NCBI GenBank assembly: GCA_910587725.1
Contig: CAJUNG010000008.1
Location: 1-46,094, forward strand
Origin: an uncultured Bacilli bacterium
Lineage (GTDB): Bacteria; Bacillota_I; Bacilli_A; RF39; UBA660
Direction of reading: 5' to 3'
DNA length: 46,094 nucleotides
Shown here: positions 27,092 through 34,406 of the stretch, piece after piece
Layout: every line of letters begins with the position of its first letter
Numbering within the stretch: the first letter of the stretch is position 1
Program-made: the position numbers and the translations under genes
Notes under the pieces: generated by a model
What the model was told of the DNA's origin: nothing
Database searches by the model: none
Seen by the model: the letters and a program-made list of their open reading frames with translations, nothing else

Positions 27092-28012
27092 ATGAATTTT
27101 AACTATTGTTTTGGAAATACTTGTTATCAATATGGAAATGACAACGGATTACAAATCAAATCTTATCAGATTATGGCACCAGAGCAATCACAGGATGTGC
27201 AACCAGGAAAGGAATATTTAATGCACCCTCAACCAATTTTTGACCATCCAGAATATCAAGGAAGTGGAAAGTTACAGGGAAAAGTTGCGATTATTACCGG
27301 AGGAGATAGTGGTCTTGGAAGAAGTGCAGCCATTTATTTTGTCAAAGAAGGGGCAAAAGTTGTCATTCCTTATTATAATGAACATGAAGATGCTAATTTC
27401 ACCAAAAATTATATTGAATCTTTAGGTGGGGAATGTTTAATTTTATCTGGAGATATTTCTCAGTGCGAATTTTCTAAGGAGATTGTTGAAAAGACCTTAG
27501 AAAGATTTGGCAAAATTGATATTTTAGTCAATAATGCTGGAGTGCAATATCAACAAGATGAATTATCTTCTATTAGCAATGAACAGTTTGATTGGACGAT
27601 GAAGGTGAATGTCTATGGTATGTTTTATTTAACAAAAGCTGTACTTCCTTATTTAAAAAGTGGTGCATCGATTATCAATTTAACTTCAGTAACTACATTT
27701 TATGGAGACCCACAATTAATTGATTATGTTACTACTAAAGGAGCAATTGTTGGGTTTACTAGAGCATTAGCTAGGAATTTAGCACTTAAAAATATCCGTG
27801 TCAATGCGATTGCTCCTGGATTTTTTTGGACTCCTTTGCAACCAGCTTGTTGGGTTAAGGAAAAAATTCCTTCTCTTGGGGCAAATTCTGCTATGGCAAG
27901 AGGGGCTATGCCTTATGAACTAGCACCGACATTTGTATTTTTAGCTAGTGATGATTCTAGTTATATGACTGGTCAAGTGCTACACAATAATGGTGGAGAG
28001 ATTATGGGATGA
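27092..28012 (+). CDS. SDR-family oxidoreductase (YhdF/glucose dehydrogenase-like)
   Basis: A 306-aa NAD(P)-dependent short-chain dehydrogenase. The cofactor loop GGDSGLGR lies near residue 71, NNAG follows near residue 150, and the catalytic pair is Y-V-T-T-K. A leader of about 45 residues (APEQSQDVQPGKEYLMHP) before the Rossmann fold is characteristic of the YhdF/YhxC stress-linked subgroup. The first 28 residues with two cysteines are unusual. GGGAGG precedes the ATG. It is monocistronic. Substrate unknown. Confidence 0.88.
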   Translation: MNFNYCFGNTCYQYGNDNGLQIKSYQIMAPEQSQDVQPGKEYLMHPQPIFDHPEYQGSGKLQGKVAIITGGDSGLGRSAAIYFVKEGAKVVIPYYNEHEDANFTKNYIESLGGECLILSGDISQCEFSKEIVEKTLERFGKIDILVNNAGVQYQQDELSSISNEQFDWTMKVNVYGMFYLTKAVLPYLKSGASIINLTSVTTFYGDPQLIDYVTTKGAIVGFTRALARNLALKNIRVNAIAPGFFWTPLQPACWVKEKIPSLGANSAMARGAMPYELAPTFVFLASDDSSYMTGQVLHNNGGEIMG

Positions 28013-28060
28013 GGAATACAAAAAAACATCTATAAAGGCATCTTTTAATGATATCAAAAA

Positions 28061-28096
28061 TTGCGTTAGATAAGGATTTTCTAATGCTTTTTTATT
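28061..28096 (+). terminator. Terminator of SDR gene
   Basis: Stem GCGTTAGA (28063-28070) pairs with TCTAATGC (28080-28087), followed by seven Ts on the plus strand. Confidence 0.75.
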
Positions 28097-28151
28097 TTTC
28101 CAAAGGAAAAAGACTGAATGAATTTATTTCATTTCATTACAGCCTTTTCTT

Positions 28152-28943
28152 TTATTTCGTGGTCTTTTGCTCTAAAAGATTGATGACGAAGTACATTACA
28201 TAGGAAATTATGGCAAGAATCACTACACTTGTAATTACTAAATTGATGTTAAACACTTGAGAACCATACATAATTAAATATCCTAATCCTTCCTTGGATA
28301 CTAATAATTCTCCCATAATCACCCCAATTAATGACATAGAGATATTAATCTTCAAGCAATTGATTATTGTCGTTATATTTCCCGGCAAAATGACATCTTT
28401 ATAAATTTGAAATTTTTTTGCATGAAAGCTCTCCATTAATGTTATATAGTTTTTATCTGTACTGATAAATCCATTATATATATTGATGATACTAATAATT
28501 AAGGAAATCATAAGTGCCATAAAGATAATTGAATTGGTATTCGCTCCTACCCAAATGATAATTAGTGGTCCAAGGGCAACCTTCGGCAATGAATTTAATA
28601 CGGTTAAATATGGATCAAAAATGCTAGCAAGTAATGAAAATCTCCATAATAAACTAGCAATCAATAATCCAACAAAAGAAGCAATCAGAAAACTTACAAC
28701 GGTTTCATAAAGTGTAACGTAGATATGCTTTAATAAATTATTCTGTCCAAGTAACGTTAGTGATGTTTTTATCACCTCACTTGGTGAACTCGATAAAAAG
28801 GTATTAATCCAACCACATCTTGCAGCAAGTTCCCAAATTCCCAAGAAGAATAAAAGGACAAAAATTTGTGATACACCAACCACGATTTTTCTTCGCCTTC
28901 TCTTCTTTAAAAATTCTTTATGTTCTTGGCTATATATGGACAT
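28152..28943 (-). CDS. ABC importer permease (SsuC/ThiX-like)
   Basis: A 263-aa membrane protein with six helices and the cytoplasmic EAA loop (about residues 165-185, ESFHAKKFQIYKDVILPG) of BPD-type importers in the nitrate/sulfonate/taurine/thiamine-precursor branch. It overlaps the ATPase gene by 14 bases and forms a three-gene operon with it and the binding protein. Substrate not determinable here. Confidence 0.85.
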   Translation of the reverse strand: MSIYSQEHKEFLKKRRRRKIVVGVSQIFVLLFFLGIWELAARCGWINTFLSSSPSEVIKTSLTLLGQNNLLKHIYVTLYETVVSFLIASFVGLLIASLLWRFSLLASIFDPYLTVLNSLPKVALGPLIIIWVGANTNSIIFMALMISLIISIINIYNGFISTDKNYITLMESFHAKKFQIYKDVILPGNITTIINCLKINISMSLIGVIMGELLVSKEGLGYLIMYGSQVFNINLVITSVVILAIISYVMYFVINLLEQKTTK

Positions 28944-29682
28944 CTAAATCCCTCCATATCTGATCATAATAAGTAGAAAATTCTTTACATTTTCTATTCT
29001 CGATTGGACTAGATTTTCCCGTTAAATCAATAGTATAAATGTTTTTAATCACACTTGGTCTCTTCGTGAGTACAATAATTCTATCTGCAAGTGATACACT
29101 CTCTCCGATATCATGGGAAATCATAATTGCTGTTTTCCCTTCTTGTTTAATAATTCGAAAAACATCATCTGACAATGCTAATCGTGTTTGATAGTCTAAG
29201 GCACTAAATGGTTCATCAAGAAGTAAAATATCTGGATCAATAGCAAGTGTTCGAATTAATGCTACTCTCTGCCTCATTCCTCCAGATAAACTATCTGGAT
29301 ATTTATCTTGAAACTCTCCAAGACCATAGGTATTTAATAGGCGAATTACCCTTTTTTTGCTTTCTTCCGTCAACTTTTTTTGTACCTTCAATCCTAGTAA
29401 ACAATTATCCAATATTGTAAGCCAAGGAAATAAAGAATCTTTTTGTAACATGTATCCTGTGATTAAGTTCTCTTTCTCTACTTCGATTTTACCCTCTGAT
29501 TTTTCTTCTAGCCCTGCCAAAATTGATAAAATTGTACTTTTTCCACATCCTGAAGGTCCTACGATTACAATAAACTCTTGATCGTATATATCTAAAGTAA
29601 AATCTTTTACAGCATCTGTCTCCCCTTCTAAATCATGATATATTTTCTTTAAATGTTTAATTTTTAATAATGGTTTTTTCAT
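28930..29682 (-). CDS. ABC importer ATPase (SsuB/ThiZ-like)
   Basis: A 250-aa ATPase with Walker A GPSGCGKST (about residues 43-51), Q-loop QKDSLFPW, signature LSGGMRQR and Walker B ILLLDEPFSALD. The LFPW after the Q-loop glutamine is usual for the SsuB/TauB/ThiZ group. It is the middle gene of the importer operon and starts two bases after the binding-protein gene ends. Confidence 0.88.
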   Translation of the reverse strand: MKKPLLKIKHLKKIYHDLEGETDAVKDFTLDIYDQEFIVIVGPSGCGKSTILSILAGLEEKSEGKIEVEKENLITGYMLQKDSLFPWLTILDNCLLGLKVQKKLTEESKKRVIRLLNTYGLGEFQDKYPDSLSGGMRQRVALIRTLAIDPDILLLDEPFSALDYQTRLALSDDVFRIIKQEGKTAIMISHDIGESVSLADRIIVLTKRPSVIKNIYTIDLTGKSSPIENRKCKEFSTYYDQIWRDLDVHI

Positions 29683-29683
29683 A

Positions 29684-30667
29684 CTAATCCTTGAAATAGA
29701 TTAATTCTTTGTATGGAACTTCTTTTTCAAGTTCTCCAGATGCCATCATGATTTCTTGAAGGTGCTTGAAAGACGCTTCTGTAAATTCTGTTGTTGTTGG
29801 CCATGCATCGATTCCACGATAACGAGCAATAACGTTAGTTAAATCATTGAGTGAAGTGTCAGGGAAAAATTTTAATATAGAGTTTGCTACTTCTTCATCA
29901 CTTGATTGATGAACAAAATCTAAACCTTTTTGTAACGCTTTACGGAAGCTTTCGATGATTTCTGGATGTTCCTCAATATAAGATATTTTTGCACTATAAG
30001 AAGTATAAGGAACAACTCCTCCTAATTCTCCTACACTTGCCACTACATATCCAAGACCTTGTTGTTCTACTTCTAGAGCAGTTGGCTCAAATAAAGTTAC
30101 AAAGTCTCCCTGACCTCCAATAAATGCTCCTCCCATTGCGGCAAAGGCAATTGACGTATCAATATTGACATCTTTTTTTGGATCGATTCCATTTTGACGT
30201 AATGCCCATTCAAATGTCATTTCTGGCATTCCTCCTGCACGTCCTCCAATGATATCTTTTCCTTTTAAATCAGCAAGAGTAAAGTTTTCATATTTTTCAC
30301 GTGACACGATAAAAGATCCATCTTTCTGTGTAATTTGTGCAAATGTTTTTAAATAATTTTTTTCTCCTCCATTATATACATAAATTGTTGCTTCACTTCC
30401 TGAAAAACCGATATCCGCATCCCCAGATAATACCGCCGCAGCTACTTTATCTGCACCTGGTGTTAAAATCAATTCGATATCTAATCCTTCTTCTTCAAAA
30501 TACCCTTCACTAATTGCTGCATATCCTGGGGCATAAAAGATTGTGTGGGCAACTTCTGCCACTGTAAGTTTTGTTAAATTGTTCTCCTTATTGTCATTTT
30601 TAAAGATTAGAATACTTCCAGTAATAAAAATAACCAAGACAATGAGAACGCCTAAAATTTTTTTCAT
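29684..30667 (-). CDS. ABC importer substrate-binding protein (NMT1/SsuA/ThiY-like)
   Basis: A 327-aa extracellular binding protein, start ATG 30667 with GGAGGAGG upstream. Residues about 4-22 are a hydrophobic anchor. No lipobox cysteine is present, which is unusual for a Gram-positive binding protein, so it is probably held by its uncleaved signal helix. The fold motif FYAPGYAAISEGYFEEEGLDIEL (seen as FYAPGYAAISEGYF) and GGRAGGMPE match the NMT1/SsuA family. Candidate ligands are sulfonates, HMP-type thiamine precursors or riboflavin-like molecules. No TPP or other riboswitch is visible upstream. Confidence 0.83.
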   Translation of the reverse strand: MKKILGVLIVLVIFITGSILIFKNDNKENNLTKLTVAEVAHTIFYAPGYAAISEGYFEEEGLDIELILTPGADKVAAAVLSGDADIGFSGSEATIYVYNGGEKNYLKTFAQITQKDGSFIVSREKYENFTLADLKGKDIIGGRAGGMPEMTFEWALRQNGIDPKKDVNIDTSIAFAAMGGAFIGGQGDFVTLFEPTALEVEQQGLGYVVASVGELGGVVPYTSYSAKISYIEEHPEIIESFRKALQKGLDFVHQSSDEEVANSILKFFPDTSLNDLTNVIARYRGIDAWPTTTEFTEASFKHLQEIMMASGELEKEVPYKELIYFKD

Positions 30668-30831
30668 ATTTCCTCCTCCATACATTTTATTATATGAGAA
30701 AGTTCAAGAAGTGGTGTTTTTAAATTTCCTTTTGGAATGTTTTTCTAAATTCTTTCTTTTTTCATCATATTTGCGTATAAAAAGTATGGAAATACCTATA
30801 AACTTGCGAAAATAGTAATAGGTGATGAAGA

Positions 30832-31302
30832 ATGGAGAGAATTAATGATTTGATTACTAGAATGGCAGACATTCGTGAAGACTTAGACTTAACACAAATG
30901 GAAATGTCTGAACGACTTGGAATCAAACAAGGAGTTTACTCTAGATGGGAAAAAGGAAAAGAGATTATCCCACTTAGAAGACTCAATCAATTTGCCAATT
31001 TGACGGATTGTTCCCTTGACTACATTTGTGGCTTTACACGCATCAGAAATTATTCTCAAAAATTAGATGCGTTAGACCAAGTAGAAGTGGGAAAACGTCT
31101 TCGGGCATTCAGAAAGGAACATAATATTACCCAAAAAGCACTATCTGATTATTTAAATACAACACAGTCAACAATTAGTGCTTATGAAAAGGGTCGAGCA
31201 TTGCTTTTGACTGCATTTGCTATTCAAATTGCTAGAAAGTATAAGCTTTCTATCGATTGGATTTGTGGAAAAAGTGATGAGAAAAATATTACTAAAGCAT
31301 AA
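30832..31302 (+). CDS. Tandem helix-turn-helix (XRE/Cro-like) regulator B
   Basis: A 156-aa protein of two XRE domains at about 9-62 (LTQMEMSERLGIKQGVYSRW) and 85-145 (ITQKALSDYLNTTQSTISAY). It is a paralogue of the gene at 24333-24821, with the same domain order, length and shared RWEKGKEIIPL. It is transcribed away from the ABC importer operon, which makes it a candidate regulator of that operon. It has a weak ribosome site (AGGTGATGAAGA) before ATG. Confidence 0.85.
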   Translation: MERINDLITRMADIREDLDLTQMEMSERLGIKQGVYSRWEKGKEIIPLRRLNQFANLTDCSLDYICGFTRIRNYSQKLDALDQVEVGKRLRAFRKEHNITQKALSDYLNTTQSTISAYEKGRALLLTAFAIQIARKYKLSIDWICGKSDEKNITKA

Positions 31303-31312
31303 ATAATGAAAT

Positions 31313-31342
31313 AAAAAACCTAGCAAATCGTCTAGGTTTTTT
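31313..31342. terminator. Bidirectional terminator
   Basis: Stem AAAACCTAG (31315-31323) pairs with CTAGGTTTT (31332-31340), with A/T runs on both sides. It separates the converging regulator gene and tsaD. Confidence 0.85.
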
Positions 31343-31346
31343 GATG

Positions 31347-32360
31347 TTATTTTAATAAAAGAGTCGATTTACTGCTAATCGAAAGACTAGCGATATCTCC
31401 TCGCTTCTTAGCGTAATAAGCTGCTGCTGCAATCATCGTTGCGTTATCTGTACAATATTTCATCGCCGGAAAACTTACTGTTTTTCCGATTTTTTCGCAT
31501 TCTTCTGTTAGGGTATCCCTTAGTTTTTTATTGGCAGAAACACCTCCAGCGATAATCAAATGGTCAACTTTATACTCCTTCATTGCATGAATTGTTTTCT
31601 TGGTGACCGTATCTACGATCGTTTCTTGAAAAGAGGTCGCCAAATCTTCTTTATTGATTTTTTCTCCTCTTTGCTCTAAATTATGCGCTAAATTAATTAC
31701 TGCACTTTTTAATCCGCTAAATGAAAAGTTATAGCTATCATCATTTAATGGGGTTGGTAGCTGATAAGTATGTCTTCCTTCTTTAGCAAGTTTATCAATC
31801 ATCGGTCCACCTGGATAATTGATTCCTACTACCCTTGCAACTTTATCGTAACACTCACCAATAGCGTCATCTAATGTTCCACCAATTTTTTGGAAAGAAT
31901 AATCTTTCTCCATATAAATCAAATCCGTATGTCCTCCACTTACAACAAGACATAGAAGGGGGAAAGTCATTCTTGATTCTAAATTGTTGGCATAAATATG
32001 TCCTGCAATGTGATGAACAGGAATCAGTGGTTTTCCAGTAACAAAGCTCAAAGTTTTTGCCGCTTCCATACCAACAAGTAAGGAACCGATTAATCCCGGT
32101 CCTTCGGTTACTGCAATAGAATCGATATCTTCTAATGTCATTCCTGCTTTTTCTAAGCATTCTTCGATAACCATAGTAATATTTTTTACATGATGTCGAC
32201 TGGCAATTTCCGGAACAACCCCTCCAAAATTTTTATGGACATCAATTTGGGAGAGAATTACTGTTGCGATTTCCTCTGTACCATTCTTTACTATCGAACA
32301 GCTTGTCTCATCACAACTACTTTCAATTCCTAGAATATATATATCTTTTTCTTCCTTCAT
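31347..32360 (-). CDS. tsaD: tRNA N6-threonylcarbamoyladenosine transferase subunit TsaD
   Basis: Transfers the threonylcarbamoyl group to A37 of ANN-decoding tRNAs. The 337-aa protein shows ILGIESSCDETS at the N-terminus, the metal-binding HHIAGH near residue 112, the GGTLDDAIGE nucleotide loop and a late DNATMIAAAA segment with the last metal ligand. It ends the tsaE-tsaB-rimI-tsaD operon, two bases after the rimI stop. Complete and highly typical. Confidence 0.96.
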   Translation of the reverse strand: MKEEKDIYILGIESSCDETSCSIVKNGTEEIATVILSQIDVHKNFGGVVPEIASRHHVKNITMVIEECLEKAGMTLEDIDSIAVTEGPGLIGSLLVGMEAAKTLSFVTGKPLIPVHHIAGHIYANNLESRMTFPLLCLVVSGGHTDLIYMEKDYSFQKIGGTLDDAIGECYDKVARVVGINYPGGPMIDKLAKEGRHTYQLPTPLNDDSYNFSFSGLKSAVINLAHNLEQRGEKINKEDLATSFQETIVDTVTKKTIHAMKEYKVDHLIIAGGVSANKKLRDTLTEECEKIGKTVSFPAMKYCTDNATMIAAAAYYAKKRGDIASLSISSKSTLLLK

Positions 32361-32361
32361 T

Positions 32362-32790
32362 TTACATCATCTTTCTTTCCATCAAAATAGCGTTTTTCTC
32401 ACCATAATAATTTTTCCTTAGTGAGCACTCTTGAAAACCATATTTTTTGTACAAATGAATGGCTACAAGGTTATCCTCTCGTACTTCTAGCGTAATATTT
32501 TCTTTTTGTGTTGTTTCTGCAAGGGCAATTAAGGATTCTAATAAACGGTGTGCATAGCCTTGATTTTGATATTCTTTTCTTACCTCTAGTTGTAATAGTT
32601 CCATTCTTTCATAGATAAAGTCTAAAAGCATTATCGCAATCACTTTTTTCTTTTCTTTAATCACATAACACTTTGTAAAAGGAGCATCTTCTTTTTTTCC
32701 TTTGGCATAAATTTCCACAGGTGTTTGTGGAAAACTTTCTCTTAGGTTCTCTATTTGCGAAAATTCGTCTAAAGAGATTTCTTCTATCAT
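32362..32790 (-). CDS. rimI: Ribosomal-protein-alanine N-acetyltransferase (RimI-like, GNAT)
   Basis: A 142-aa GNAT acetyltransferase. The acetyl-CoA loop is EYQNQGYAHRLL, followed by VREDNLVAIHLYKKYGFQ, the usual RimI ending. Its position between tsaB and tsaD is standard in Firmicutes. It overlaps tsaB by four bases (ATGA). The classical substrate is the N-terminus of S18, though RimI enzymes can have other targets. Confidence 0.88.
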   Translation of the reverse strand: MIEEISLDEFSQIENLRESFPQTPVEIYAKGKKEDAPFTKCYVIKEKKKVIAIMLLDFIYERMELLQLEVRKEYQNQGYAHRLLESLIALAETTQKENITLEVREDNLVAIHLYKKYGFQECSLRKNYYGEKNAILMERKMM

Positions 32791-33434
32791 GATGCTTCAA
32801 TTCCTTTGGTTTCTTCTGCTTCTGTCCGCTTTAAATATTCTGGATTTACTGCATGGGGATTAATTGGAGGTCTTTCTTTTGTGAACTCTACAATTTGTAA
32901 AATATCAGGATTATATTCTTTAACAGTTTCTTCTAGCAAAGAACCATTTCCAATCCATACAACATTTTCTTCTTTTCCTTCTAAAAAGCTTTTTAGTTTA
33001 GAAAGTTCTATATACTGATTTTCTAAAACTACTTGATTGTCTTTATCATACACTCCAGCAAAAACATAACCACGCCTAGCATCGATAAATGGCACTTTTA
33101 ACTTGTTTTCTTTAGTCGATACTGCCATGGCTTCTAAACTACGAATGGGGATAATTTCCTTTTTTAAAGCCCATGCATAAGTTTTGGCAATTGTTACCCC
33201 TATTCTTACTCCAGTGAATGAACCAGGCCCATTTACGACGACGATTCTATCAATTTCTTTAGGTGTTATTTTTGCCAGATGAAACATCTCTTCTATTTTT
33301 ACTAGTGCCTGTTCAGATAGTTTCTTTCCCAAATTTTCTTTAACTTCAGCAATCAATCGTTCATCTTTCACAATACCACTATATAAAAAACTAGAAGATG
33401 TATCGATAAATAAAGTTATAATACTGCTTCGCAT
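32787..33434 (-). CDS. tsaB: t6A synthesis protein TsaB
   Basis: Partner of TsaD in t6A synthesis, an ASKHA-fold protein without its own catalysis. The 215-aa sequence contains FIDTSSSFLYSG, VVVNGPGSFTGVRIGV and RSLEAMA, all characteristic. It overlaps tsaE by 19 bases and rimI by four, so the operon is tightly coupled. Confidence 0.93.
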   Translation of the reverse strand: MRSSIITLFIDTSSSFLYSGIVKDERLIAEVKENLGKKLSEQALVKIEEMFHLAKITPKEIDRIVVVNGPGSFTGVRIGVTIAKTYAWALKKEIIPIRSLEAMAVSTKENKLKVPFIDARRGYVFAGVYDKDNQVVLENQYIELSKLKSFLEGKEENVVWIGNGSLLEETVKEYNPDILQIVEFTKERPPINPHAVNPEYLKRTEAEETKGIEAS

Positions 33435-33871
33435 AAGTCTTCGTACTTCTTTCCATAAGGTGTAATCAGAATCACTCTAGTATCTTCAACATCATCTAAT
33501 ATTTTAAATTTAATTTCTAATCTTTCTTCTGGTAAAATATCTTCAATCATATCTGACCACTCGATGATGGTAACTCCATCTTTATGAAAGTATTCTTCAA
33601 TACCAATATCTTCTTTTACCCCATCTAGTCGGTAAACATCCATATGATATAAATCCATTTCTCCATTTGGATACTCTTTGATAATATTAAATGTTGGAGA
33701 GGTAATGGTTTCTTCAATGCCTAAACTACTTGCAAATCCTTTGGTAAACACTGTTTTTCCACTTCCTAGGTCTCCTTGTAAACAAATGACCATGTTCGGA
33801 AATTTTTCACTTTCAATGTTTTGGGCAAGTTCAATTGTGTCCTTCTCACTTCTACTTGTTATTTTATACAT
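33416..33871 (-). CDS. tsaE: t6A synthesis ATPase TsaE
   Basis: ATPase of the TsaBDE complex. The Walker A GDLGSGKTVFTKG and the Walker B/TsaE motif YHMDVYRL are intact, and ITSPTFNIIKEY matches the switch region. ATG 33871 gives 151 aa, the family's usual length. A longer frame from 33943 adds residues unlike the family. A GTG three codons before the ATG is an alternative start. First gene of the operon. Confidence 0.93.
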   Translation of the reverse strand: MYKITSRSEKDTIELAQNIESEKFPNMVICLQGDLGSGKTVFTKGFASSLGIEETITSPTFNIIKEYPNGEMDLYHMDVYRLDGVKEDIGIEEYFHKDGVTIIEWSDMIEDILPEERLEIKFKILDDVEDTRVILITPYGKKYEDLCEAVL

Positions 33872-33927
33872 AATAATCACATGCCTTTCTTTCCTTCTCG
33901 GGTATCCTATTTCATTATAGCAAAAAA

Positions 33928-33960
33928 AAAATAGATTATTCAACCTATTTTCGAAATTTT
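33928..33960 (-). terminator. Terminator of the coiled-coil operon
   Basis: A weak stem AAAATAG / CTATTTT is followed on the minus strand by a run of about eleven Ts. It lies between the 55-aa gene and tsaE. Confidence 0.55.
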
Positions 33961-33970
33961 AAAAACTTTT

Positions 33971-34138
33971 TTATGAGTTTAGTGGATTCTTAATGTATTC
34001 CATCATCTTTTGACGAAATTCTTCGTTTCTAGATGCGTTTAATAAAACTTCTGAAATAGCATCAAAGGAAATAATTTCTTCATAAACGCCATCTAAAGAA
34101 TAGCGCTCTTCAAATAATTCATTGATATCAAAATCCAT
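33971..34138 (-). CDS. Small acidic protein (55 aa)
   Basis: Read from ATG 34138 with TAGGAGACAGCT in front, giving MDFDINELFEERYSLDGVYE and onward to a TAA at 33971. It has no membrane helix and is predicted helical, with many acidic residues. It is the last gene of a three-gene minus-strand operon, 12 bases after the 81-aa gene. No family recognised. Confidence 0.6.
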   Translation of the reverse strand: MDFDINELFEERYSLDGVYEEIISFDAISEVLLNASRNEEFRQKMMEYIKNPLNS

Positions 34139-34150
34139 AGCTGTCTCCTA

Positions 34151-34396
34151 TTAAACTGCTGGTTTTAGATATTTAGAAAGTAATTCTATCATCTTTTTAT
34201 CCACAACGTTTCTAATATATCGTTTTCCATCTTTTAATACTTCTTCAATAATTCTAAATTCATCAGTAACATCGTTTTCATTTTCTGTAATTCGAACCAC
34301 AAAGAAGTAATTTGTTTCTTTATAAATTGCCTGATTTAGTACAATGTATTTTTTTCCGTCTTTCAATGTCATAATTTTATTAATTCTATTTTCCAT
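34151..34396 (-). CDS. DUF1292-like small protein (81 aa)
   Basis: The pattern MTLKDGKKYIVLNQAIYKETNYFFVV and a later EFRIIEEVLKDGKRYI (each cut short in family terms) resembles DUF1292/YrzB-like beta proteins of Firmicutes, whose role is unknown. The start has GGAGG upstream. It lies 10 bases after the 717-aa coiled-coil gene. Cytoplasmic by composition. Confidence 0.6.
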   Translation of the reverse strand: MENRINKIMTLKDGKKYIVLNQAIYKETNYFFVVRITENENDVTDEFRIIEEVLKDGKRYIRNVVDKKMIELLSKYLKPAV

Positions 34397-34406
34397 ATTT
34401 CCTCCA

